A program made the position numbers and the translations under genes. DNA of 6,121 nucleotides from Gulosibacter sediminis (lineage in GTDB: Bacteria; Actinomycetota; Actinomycetes; Actinomycetales; Microbacteriaceae): positions 13,977 to 20,097 of the forward strand of contig NZ_JACXJG010000004.1 of assembly GCF_014904065.1 (NCBI RefSeq), given 5' to 3'. This document shows, piece by piece, positions 1 through 4,806 of the stretch (within the stretch, counting starts at the first letter, position 1; the number at the start of each line of letters is the position of its first letter). The notes beneath the pieces are model-generated. The model searched no databases and had not been told where the DNA came from. It saw only the letters and a list, made by a program, of their open reading frames with translations.

Positions 1-78
1 GGCAAAATCTCGGAGTTCGTCCGAGAACCTGAGCGCGATCGCACCTCCGGCCACGTTCGGGATCGATTCGCGGGCCAT
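1..78 (-). CDS. Possible 5' end of a divergent gene, cut by the window edge
   Basis: An ATG on the minus strand at 78 opens a frame of 26 codons with no stop before the left edge. It begins MARESIPNVAGG and ends SDELRDFA. I do not recognise the product. The codons are plausible for a high-GC actinobacterium, but there is no clear Shine-Dalgarno sequence upstream and 26 codons is too little for a firm call. The plus strand offers only a weak alternative: a frame ending in a TAG at 119-121 whose last residues are a run of arginines, which does not look like a real C-terminus. If the gene is real, it is divergent from panC and shares its control region (79-130). Confidence 0.3.
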   Translation of the reverse strand, partial: MARESIPNVAGGAIALRFSDELRDFA

Positions 79-118
79 CGGTGGGCCACAGGGCGCGAGG
101 CGGCGCCGCCGACGGCTC

Positions 119-124
119 TAGACT
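119..124 (+). promoter_or_regulatory. -10 element of a leaderless panC promoter
   Basis: TAGACT fits the actinobacterial -10 pattern TAnnnT. Six bases separate it from the GTG at 131, so transcription should begin on the first base of the start codon. The lack of any Shine-Dalgarno sequence before that GTG supports a leaderless transcript. No good -35 hexamer is seen; its expected place overlaps a perfect 12-bp palindrome, GGCGGCGCCGCC, at 99-110. Leaderless starts of this form are common in actinobacteria. The assignment is inferred from spacing. Confidence 0.55.
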
Positions 125-130
125 CGTCTG

Positions 131-979
131 GTGACAGAAATCCTCGACCTCGCAGGGCTTCGCGCACTGCGGCACGGCGTCGGCAGCCCCGATCTTGGCC
201 GCGTCGCGCTCGTGCCGACCATGGGCGCCCTGCACGACGGGCACCTCGCGCTCGTCAACCTCGCGCAGCAGCACGCCGACACCGTGATCGTCTCGATCTT
301 CGTCAACCCGCTGCAGTTCGGCCCAACCGAGGACCTCGACCGCTACCCGCGCCCCTTCGCCGACGACCTCGCGAAGCTCGAGGCCGCGGGCGTGCAGTAC
401 GTCTTCCACCCGACGGTTGAAGAGATGTACCCGAACTGGCCCGCCACGACGACCGTCTCGGCAGGGGAGGCCGGCACGATCCTTGAGGGCGTCACGCGCC
501 CCGGCCATTTCGACGGCGTGCTCACGGTCGTCGCGAAGCTGTTGACGCTCGCGGCCCCCGACCTCGCCGTCTTCGGTGAGAAGGATGCGCAGCAGCTCGC
601 GCTCGTGCGGCGCATGGTGCGCGAACTGCACTTCCCCCTCGAGATCGTGGGCCAGCCGATCGTTCGTGAGCCCGACGGCCTCGCCCTCTCGAGCCGCAAC
701 GCATTCCTCGAAGGCGACGACCGCCAGCGCGCCCTCACGCTCTCGCGAGCGTTGCGCGCGGCCGAAGCTGCTGCATCCGCCGGCCCCGCCGCCGCGAAGC
801 AGGCCGGCCTCGCCGTGTATGCCGACGAACCGCTGACTAGCATGGACTACCTAGAGCTCGTTGACCCCGACACCTTCGCGCCGGTGGCCGACGACTACCG
901 CGGCGAGGTGCTCGCACTCACCGCCGCGCGGGTCGGGCCCACCCGACTCATCGACAACCGTTCTTTCCGCGTCGGCTGA
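131..979 (+). CDS. panC: Pantothenate synthetase (pantoate--beta-alanine ligase)
   Basis: Condenses pantoate and beta-alanine at the cost of ATP (to AMP and PPi) to make pantothenate, the precursor of coenzyme A; cytosolic. The 282-residue product has the normal family length. Visible motifs, in order: PTMGALHDGH (29-38), which carries the HxGH ATP-binding signature of this nucleotidyltransferase superfamily; FVNPLQF (57-63) followed by the ED.DRYPR segment; GEKDAQQL (149-156), ligand-binding; and PDGLALSSRN (181-190), the KMSKS-like loop. The short C-terminal lid domain follows and ends LIDNRSFRVG. The GTG at 131 is chosen because the TAGACT -10 lies six bases upstream and the N-terminal length before the PTMG motif is typical. 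lysS follows after 51 bases on the same strand, so co-transcription is likely. No motif is missing and the gene appears intact. Confidence 0.97.
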   Translation: MTEILDLAGLRALRHGVGSPDLGRVALVPTMGALHDGHLALVNLAQQHADTVIVSIFVNPLQFGPTEDLDRYPRPFADDLAKLEAAGVQYVFHPTVEEMYPNWPATTTVSAGEAGTILEGVTRPGHFDGVLTVVAKLLTLAAPDLAVFGEKDAQQLALVRRMVRELHFPLEIVGQPIVREPDGLALSSRNAFLEGDDRQRALTLSRALRAAEAAASAGPAAAKQAGLAVYADEPLTSMDYLELVDPDTFAPVADDYRGEVLALTAARVGPTRLIDNRSFRVG

Positions 980-986
980 CCACCCG

Positions 987-1004
987 ACGCATCCACCGCA
1001 TCCG
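987..1004 (+). repeat. 18-bp repeat unit in the panC-lysS gap (inverted partner at 3126-3143)
   Basis: ACGCATCCACCGCATCCG here is the exact reverse complement of bases 3126-3143, inside the FHA gene. It contains two copies of GCATCC, a hexamer that occurs 14 times in the window on the two strands together. It lies between the panC stop and the lysS ribosome binding site. The match does not extend past 18 bases on either side. It may simply reflect clustering of the enriched hexamer; no function is claimed. Confidence 0.6.
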
Positions 1005-1030
1005 CCCCGCCCGATCAGCAAGGAGCACGC

Positions 1031-2533
1031 ATGGCCGACAGCCAGGAGCACGAACTCACCGCAGAGGAATTTTCGGAGCAGACGCAGGTTCGCCTCGACA
1101 AGCGCGCCCGCATGATCGAGGAGGGGCTCACGCCCTACCCGCTCGAACTGCCGATCTCAGACACGATCGACAACATCGTCGCGAACAACCAGGGCCTCGA
1201 GGCCGATGTGCGCACCGGGGTCATCGCCGGCGTCGTCGGACGCGTCATGCACATTCGCAACACCGGCAAGCTCGCCTTCGCGGCGGTGCAGTCGGGCGCC
1301 GGCGCGAAGATTCAGGCGATGCTCTCGCTCGCCGAAGTGGGCGAAGAAGCGCTCGCGCAGTGGAAGGAGTTCGTCGACCTCGGCGACCTCGTGTTTGTGC
1401 GCGGGGAGGTCATCACCTCGCGCCGCGGCGAACTGTCGATCATGGCGACCGAGTGGCGGATGGCGTCGAAGTCGTTGCGGCCGCTGCCGACGCTGCACCG
1501 CGAGCTCAACGAGGAAACCCGCGTGCGCCAGCGCTACCTCGACCTCATCACCCGCCCCGCCGCCCGCCACATGGTCGAGACGCGCGCCGCGGTCAACGCG
1601 TCGCTGCGCTCGACCTTCGCGCACCACAAGTTCCTCGAGGTCGAGACGCCGATGCTGCAGGTCATGCACGGCGGCGCCGCGGCCCGCCCGTTCGTGACGC
1701 ACTCGAACGCGTTCGACACCGACCTGTTCCTGCGCATCGCCCCCGAGCTCTACCTCAAGCGCGCGCTCGTCGGCGGGCTCGAGCGAGTGTTCGAGATCAA
1801 CCGCAACTTCCGCAACGAGGGCGCCGACTCGACGCACTCACCCGAGTTCGCAATGCTCGAGGCGTACATGTCGTTCGGCGACTACAACGCGATCGCCGAC
1901 GTGACGCAGGAGCTCATTCAGAACGCGGCGAAGGCCGTGTCGGACGACGGCTCGGCCGTCGTCACCTGGGCCGACGGCACCAAGTTCGACCTCGGCGGCG
2001 AGTGGCCGCGCGTGTCGATGTACGAGTCGCTCAGCGAGAAGTCGGGCGTGACCGTCACCCCCGACACCGCCGTAGACGAGCTCGTCGCGCTCGCCGAGCG
2101 CGAGGGCGTCGAGGTGAAGCTGCCGAATCACGGCAAGCTCGTCGAGGAGCTCTGGGAGCACTTCGTGAAGGGCGACCTCGAGCGGCCGACGTTCGTCATG
2201 GACTTCCCCGTCGAGACCTCGCCGCTGACCGCCGCGCACCGCTCGAAGCCGGGCGTTGTTGAGAAGTGGGACCTCTACGTGCGCGGCTTCGAACTCGCCA
2301 CCGGGTACTCGGAGCTCATCGACCCCGTCGACCAGCGCGAGCGCTTCGTCGAGCAAGCGCGCGAGGCCGCGCGCGGCGACGACGAGGCGATGCGCTTGGA
2401 CGAGGACTTCCTCGCCGCGCTCGAGTACGCGATGCCGCCGGCCGGTGGCATGGGCATGGGCATCGACCGCCTGCTCATGGCGCTGACCGGCCTCGGCATT
2501 CGCGAGACGGTGCTGTTCCCCCTCGTGAAGTAG
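1031..2533 (+). CDS. lysS: Lysyl-tRNA synthetase, class II
   Basis: Charges tRNA-Lys with lysine using ATP; cytosolic and essential for translation. The 500-residue product matches the usual bacterial class II length. An N-terminal OB-fold anticodon-binding domain spans about residues 62-145, starting [12 protein letters not shown]. The catalytic core carries all three class II motifs: motif 1 around FLEVETPML (201-209), with HGGAAARPF just after it; motif 2, [11 protein letters not shown] followed by THSPEF (254-273); and motif 3, [12 protein letters not shown] (472-483). The substrate-site segment [10 protein letters not shown] (420-429) is also present. The ATG at 1031 has AAGGAG at 1020-1025, five bases upstream, so unlike panC this gene uses a leadered start. 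It lies 51 bases after panC and is probably transcribed with it. It ends in front of tandem hairpins facing a convergent gene. The codons are strongly GC-biased, and sampled 60-base lines run at about 70-75% G+C. Confidence 0.98.
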   Translation: MADSQEHELTAEEFSEQTQVRLDKRARMIEEGLTPYPLELPISDTIDNIVANNQGLEADVRTGVIAGVVGRVMHIRNTGKLAFAAVQSGAGAKIQAMLSLAEVGEEALAQWKEFVDLGDLVFVRGEVITSRRGELSIMATEWRMASKSLRPLPTLHRELNEETRVRQRYLDLITRPAARHMVETRAAVNASLRSTFAHHKFLEVETPMLQVMHGGAAARPFVTHSNAFDTDLFLRIAPELYLKRALVGGLERVFEINRNFRNEGADSTHSPEFAMLEAYMSFGDYNAIADVTQELIQNAAKAVSDDGSAVVTWADGTKFDLGGEWPRVSMYESLSEKSGVTVTPDTAVDELVALAEREGVEVKLPNHGKLVEELWEHFVKGDLERPTFVMDFPVETSPLTAAHRSKPGVVEKWDLYVRGFELATGYSELIDPVDQRERFVEQAREAARGDDEAMRLDEDFLAALEYAMPPAGGMGMGIDRLLMALTGLGIRETVLFPLVK

Positions 2534-2534
2534 G

Positions 2535-2576
2535 CGTCTGACCAGACGGTTCGTGCGGTTGCCCTTTCGCACGAAC
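2535..2576. terminator. Tandem hairpins between convergent genes, probable bidirectional terminator
   Basis: Two inverted repeats lie side by side in the 52-base gap between the lysS stop and the FHA-gene stop. The first is CGTCT (2535-2539) with AGACG (2544-2548), four-base loop. The second is GTTCGTGCG (2549-2557) with CGCACGAAC (2568-2576), a perfect 9-bp stem around a 10-base loop. Neither is followed by a T-run, which is common in high-GC actinobacteria. The position between converging genes and the symmetry of the stem suit termination in both directions. Confidence 0.65.
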
Positions 2577-2585
2577 AGCGTGCGC

Positions 2586-3206
2586 CTAGTGGTGCTCGCG
2601 CGGCGACCGCTCCTCGTCAACCACAGGTGGTGCCCCATCGTGGGTCGACCGCTCGGCGGCTCTCGCGGCTTCGTGCGCCGGACGATAGTCGGGCGGCGGC
2701 GCCTGCTGTGGCTGTTCCTCTCCCTCGCCGCCACCTCGGCCGCCGAACGGGCGGCCGTGGTCGGCGTACTCCGCGCGCTGGAACACGAACCCCAGCTCGC
2801 GGATCTTGAAACCCGAGCCGTGACGCAAGCGCGCCCCTTTGGGGGCGTCATCGGTGGGGGAAGCCTCACCCGCCGACGGAGTGGTCGTTTCGCCGATCGA
2901 GTCGAGTACGTACTCGTCGGTTTCGGTGTGCGTGATTCGCGCGTGGTGAGGCAACAGGCCCGGCAACTCAATGTCGTTGTCCGGCGCGGAACCGATCGTC
3001 GTCACTTCACCGGTGAGGGGGAACTCGGCCCCGCCACCCTCAACGCCCGTCATGACGAGGTGCGGGTGCCCCGCGCCGTATGAGCTGTGGGTGCCGTTGC
3101 CGCCTTCAGCATCTTCAGGCGGTGCCGGATGCGGTGGATGCGTGAATTGGTTATCCGCAAAATCGGGGTGTCGCTCGCGGTTCACGTGTCGGTCAGAGTT
3201 CTGCAT
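2586..3206 (-). CDS. Small protein with a degenerate FHA domain
   Basis: Encodes 206 residues counted from the ATG at 3206. That start is preferred over the in-frame GTG at 3215 because GAGGTGG sits at a suitable distance upstream of the ATG and would overlap the GTG. Residues 1-45 are polar and probably disordered. An FHA-like beta domain follows (about 49-143), recognisable by IGSAPDNDIELPGL (71-84), HARITH (88-93), DEYVLDSIG (97-105) and KGARLRHGSGFKI (123-135). The tail, from about 146, is rich in Gly, Pro, Gln and acidic residues. FHA domains normally bind phosphothreonine peptides. Here the conserved Arg after the first Gly is Ser73, the Ser of the SxxH motif is Leu85, and the Asn of the NG turn is Lys123, so canonical binding is doubtful. 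No membrane segment or signal peptide is seen. The gene lies 92 bases downstream of the SDR gene on the same strand. The FHA fold call is fairly firm; the function is unknown. Confidence 0.85.
   Translation of the reverse strand: MQNSDRHVNRERHPDFADNQFTHPPHPAPPEDAEGGNGTHSSYGAGHPHLVMTGVEGGGAEFPLTGEVTTIGSAPDNDIELPGLLPHHARITHTETDEYVLDSIGETTTPSAGEASPTDDAPKGARLRHGSGFKIRELGFVFQRAEYADHGRPFGGRGGGEGEEQPQQAPPPDYRPAHEAARAAERSTHDGAPPVVDEERSPREHH
3126..3143 (-). repeat. 18-bp repeat unit inside the FHA gene (partner at 987-1004)
   Basis: CGGATGCGGTGGATGCGT on the plus strand is the perfect reverse complement of bases 987-1004. Read on the minus strand it encodes part of the low-complexity stretch THPPHPAPP (residues 22-30) of the FHA protein. 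It holds two GGATGC hexamers. Repeat-driven growth of a disordered segment is one reading; chance clustering of an enriched hexamer is another. Confidence 0.6.
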
Positions 3207-3234
3207 CGAAACCACCTCGGATCACTCTCGTGGG

Positions 3235-3256
3235 AGTCAGGTTGACTGGGTCCAGT
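3235..3256. promoter_or_regulatory. Two overlapping dyads upstream of the FHA gene
   Basis: AGTCA-GGT-TGACT (3235-3247) and ACTGG-GT-CCAGT (3245-3256) overlap by three bases in the 92-base gap between the SDR stop and the FHA start, 29-50 bases before the ATG. Paired dyads in a leader can be an operator or two competing RNA hairpins. A further weak stem, GGTGC/GCACC (3273-3292), lies nearer the SDR stop and could be a terminator remnant. No convincing -10/-35 pair was found here, so it is open whether the FHA gene has its own promoter. Confidence 0.35.
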
Positions 3257-3298
3257 ATCTGAATAGGGAAGGGGTGCTTGGCCTCATGCACCGCATGG

Positions 3299-4204
3299 TT
3301 AAGGCGAGGGCTGGCCGCCATTTACGTTCAACGTCTCGCCGATGACGAAGCTGGACTCGGGCGACGCGAGGAAGACGAATGCCGGGGCAACCTCGGTGGG
3401 TTGGCCGGCTCGCCCGAGGGGGGTGTTCTTACCGAACTCCGGGAGTTTTTCTTTCGGCTGGCCGTCGGAAACTTGGAGCACTGTCCACACCGGTCCTGGC
3501 GCGACGGCATTGACACGGATCCCCTTCGGCGCGAGTTGCTGCGAAAGGCCCTTTGAAAAGTTGTTGATCGCCGCCTTCGTCGCCGCATAGTCGAGCAGCG
3601 TCGGCGACGGCTTGTACGCCTGGATCGAGGTCGTATTGATGATCGTTGAGCCCGGTTGCAGGTAAGGGACCGCTGCCTTGCACACGCGGTAGATCGCGTG
3701 GATGTTCGTCTCAAATGTGGTGGTCCACTGCTCGTCGGTGAGGTCGCCGATCTCTTCGACGGCGATCTGCCGACCGGCGTTGTTGACGAGAATATCGAGC
3801 CCCCCAAGCTCCGCCCTTGCCCGCTCGACCACGGTGGTGCAGAACTCTCGGTCGGTGAGGTCACCAGGAATCAAGACTCCGCGGCGGCCACTGGACTCGA
3901 TGAATTCCTTTATTTCGAGCGCATCGACTTCCTCTTCTGGGAGGTATGAGAGAGCGACGTCGGCACCCTCGCGCGCGAACGCAATCGCCACGGCTGCGCC
4001 GATTCCCGAATCTGCGCCGGTGATGAGTGCCTTGCGGCCAGTGAGGCGACCCGTGCCGCGGTAGGAGTGTTCGCCGCGGTCGGCCTGTGGCGTGAGGTCT
4101 TGGTCGAGCCCCGGCTCAGGCTGATCTTGCACCGGCGGGCTGATTGACTCATAGCGAGTTACTGGGTCCTGGAATGTGAGCTGGTCGGTCTGTTTCGCAG
4201 CCAA
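3299..4204 (-). CDS. SDR family oxidoreductase, general stress protein 39 / YghA type
   Basis: An NAD(P)-dependent short-chain dehydrogenase/reductase of 301 residues. It shows the Rossmann glycine motif TGADSGIG (62-69), the NNAG motif (141-144), a catalytic tetrad that reads Asn167, Ser193, Tyr206 and Lys210 (the last two in YAATK), and PGPVWT (236-241) after the active site. An N-terminal extension of about 50 residues (FQDP..RYES, then QPEPGL and HSYRGTGRL) is typical of the group that includes Bacillus YdaD/GS39, YhxC and E. coli YghA. The physiological substrate is not known from sequence; stress-linked aldehyde or sugar reduction is the usual guess. The start is TTG at 4204: an in-frame TGA lies five codons upstream, and AGAGGGG sits at ribosome-binding distance. 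The next gene on this strand encodes the FHA protein. Sampled stretches have visibly less G+C than lysS (one 60-base line is about 48%), hinting at acquisition. Family call firm, substrate unknown. Confidence 0.93.
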   Translation of the reverse strand: MAAKQTDQLTFQDPVTRYESISPPVQDQPEPGLDQDLTPQADRGEHSYRGTGRLTGRKALITGADSGIGAAVAIAFAREGADVALSYLPEEEVDALEIKEFIESSGRRGVLIPGDLTDREFCTTVVERARAELGGLDILVNNAGRQIAVEEIGDLTDEQWTTTFETNIHAIYRVCKAAVPYLQPGSTIINTTSIQAYKPSPTLLDYAATKAAINNFSKGLSQQLAPKGIRVNAVAPGPVWTVLQVSDGQPKEKLPEFGKNTPLGRAGQPTEVAPAFVFLASPESSFVIGETLNVNGGQPSP

Positions 4205-4248
4205 GGGGTACCCCTCTCATCTAGACGGCGCCGGAGTGCGCTCGCACT
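4204..4248 (-). promoter_or_regulatory. Palindrome over the SDR start plus an upstream dyad
   Basis: AGGGGTACCCCT (4204-4215) is a perfect 12-bp palindrome that covers the SDR ribosome binding site and touches its TTG start. As RNA it could form only a short stem around GUAC, but as DNA it could be an operator. A second dyad, AGTGCG-CT-CGCACT (4235-4248), lies about 31-44 bases before the start. No clear -10/-35 pair was identified for the SDR gene. Regulation at either site is inferred from symmetry only. Confidence 0.3.
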
Positions 4249-4376
4249 TGTCACCCGATCAACCGCACCTCGGAATGCGGCTCAAATGCTCCGCGGATTC
4301 GCAGCCTGCGCACAAGTGTCTGGATGCATCAGCGTCAGCTGCGAGACGCGTGCACCTCGCCGCCTCGGTCGAAGTC

Positions 4377-4407
4377 CGCCGCCGCATCCGCGTCGTGTGC
4401 GGCGGCG
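4377..4407. promoter_or_regulatory. 10-bp GC-rich inverted repeat over the small-gene promoter
   Basis: CGCCGCCGCA (4377-4386) pairs perfectly with TGCGGCGGCG (4398-4407) around an 11-base spacer. It lies in the 229-base gap (4205-4433) between the divergent SDR gene and the small membrane-protein gene. The right arm covers the expected -35 region of the TATCAT promoter (4419-4424). No plus-strand gene ends just upstream, so it is unlikely to be a plus-strand terminator; an operator, or a stop for antisense transcription entering the SDR promoter, is more plausible. The rest of this gap shows no gene that I can support. Confidence 0.4.
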
Positions 4408-4418
4408 TTGAAGAGCGG

Positions 4419-4424
4419 TATCAT
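4419..4424 (+). promoter_or_regulatory. -10 element of a near-leaderless promoter for the small membrane protein
   Basis: TATCAT is close to the consensus TATAAT. Counting six bases on, transcription should start at the A at 4431, three bases before the ATG at 4434. No Shine-Dalgarno sequence precedes the ATG, which fits a leaderless or near-leaderless message. The -35 region is poor by consensus and is occupied by the arm of an inverted repeat. Confidence 0.5.
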
Positions 4425-4433
4425 TGGTGCATC

Positions 4434-4622
4434 ATGGATGCAGCTTGGTGGTGGAACGCGATTTGGTCGGTGATTCCGACGATCGTCATTGGCGCCATGT
4501 TCGGGCTCATCATCTACGCAGCCCTCAACGCCGACCGCAAGGTGCGCCAGGAGCGCAAGAGCATCGAGGTCGAGGAACGCGAACGCTTCGAGGCCGAGCG
4601 AGCCCGCCGCGCCGAAAGCTAG
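4434..4622 (+). CDS. Small single-pass membrane protein (62 aa)
   Basis: Begins MDAAWWWNAIWSVIP. One hydrophobic helix spans about residues 10-31 (IWSVIPTIVIGAMFGLIIYA). A charged tail follows (ADRKVRQERKSIEVEERERF and on), probably a helix or short coiled coil. The positive residues directly after the helix suggest the N-terminus is outside and the tail cytoplasmic. Small proteins of this build, with aromatic residues before the helix and an ADR plus Arg/Glu-rich tail, are to my recollection common between lysS and clpC in related actinobacteria; their function is not known. The ATG at 4434 is chosen over longer in-frame versions because the TATCAT promoter lies just upstream and the added N-terminal sequence would be unlike a membrane protein. 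It may be monocistronic, since a hairpin follows the stop after eight bases. Confidence 0.8.
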   Translation: MDAAWWWNAIWSVIPTIVIGAMFGLIIYAALNADRKVRQERKSIEVEERERFEAERARRAES

Positions 4623-4630
4623 GCATCCCC

Positions 4631-4648
4631 GCGCGGCTCGAGCCGCGC
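4631..4648 (+). terminator. GC-rich palindrome after the small membrane-protein gene
   Basis: GCGCGGCTCGAGCCGCGC is a perfect 18-bp palindrome starting eight bases after the stop codon. As RNA it forms a 7-bp GC stem with a UCGA loop. It is flanked on both sides by GCATCCC-like sequence and has no T-run after it. It is a plausible U-less terminator, though partial read-through into the lipoprotein leader is possible. Confidence 0.5.
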
Positions 4649-4672
4649 ATCCCGCCGCGCGAGAGCACGCGA

Positions 4673-4800
4673 CGGCAGCCACGGTGAGGGGACGTTCGGC
4701 GAAACACCAGGAGACACTCTGGTGGCGGTCGTACGCTGCTGAGGTCTCGCGGACGTCACCGTGTTCGCGAGATTTCACGTGACTGGCTGCCGGAGGAGGG
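4673..4800 (+). promoter_or_regulatory. Potential structured RNA leader of the lipoprotein gene
   Basis: Three helices can form together in the 184-base gap before the lipoprotein gene. Closing helix P1 pairs CGGCAGCCA (4673-4681) with TGGCTGCCG (4784-4792), 9 bp, perfect. P2 pairs CACCAG (4705-4710) with CTGGTG (4719-4724). P3 pairs AGGTCTCGCG (4742-4751) with CGCGAGATTT (4766-4775), 10 bp with two G-U pairs. A competing pairing exists: ACGGTGA (4681-4687) with TCACCGT (4756-4762). The right arm of P1 runs into the ribosome binding site GGAGGAGGG (4792-4800). This resembles a multi-branched regulatory leader, but it matches no riboswitch class I know, and GC-rich DNA folds easily. It requires a transcript beginning before 4673. 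Confidence 0.3.
4732..4737 (+). promoter_or_regulatory. Weak candidate -10 for the lipoprotein gene
   Basis: TACGCT fits TAnnnT. It would place the transcription start near 4744, giving a leader of about 63 bases that keeps only the hairpin at 4742-4775. No recognisable -35 accompanies it. If this is the true promoter, the larger folded leader cannot form. Confidence 0.22.
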
Positions 4801-4806
4801 ACGCGC

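Noticed and set aside
1157..1837. Minus-strand open frame of 226 codons inside lysS
   Set aside because: Fully antisense to conserved lysS sequence; composition typical of a shadow frame (many Arg, Val, Glu and His, no motif).
1360..2262. Plus-strand 300-codon open frame inside lysS
   Set aside because: An Arg/Ala-rich alternative frame of lysS with no recognisable domain.
1838..2971. Long minus-strand open frame (377 codons) across the end of lysS and the FHA gene
   Set aside because: It is antisense to lysS, whose class II motifs are intact, has an arginine-rich low-complexity composition, and crosses the terminator region. It is an artefact of high G+C.
2553..3083. Plus-strand open frame of 176 codons opposite the FHA gene
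   Set aside because: The minus-strand frame shows a recognisable FHA domain and a good ribosome binding site; this one shows neither and starts inside the terminator hairpin.
3207..3215. GTG at 3215 as the start of the FHA gene
   Set aside because: The GTG is itself part of the GAGGTGG sequence that serves as ribosome binding site for the ATG at 3206.
4176..4433. Extended N-terminus (86 codons) for the small membrane-protein gene
   Set aside because: The frame is open upstream, but the added sequence runs through the SDR start and a GC-rich inverted repeat, and the TATCAT promoter lies just before the ATG at 4434.
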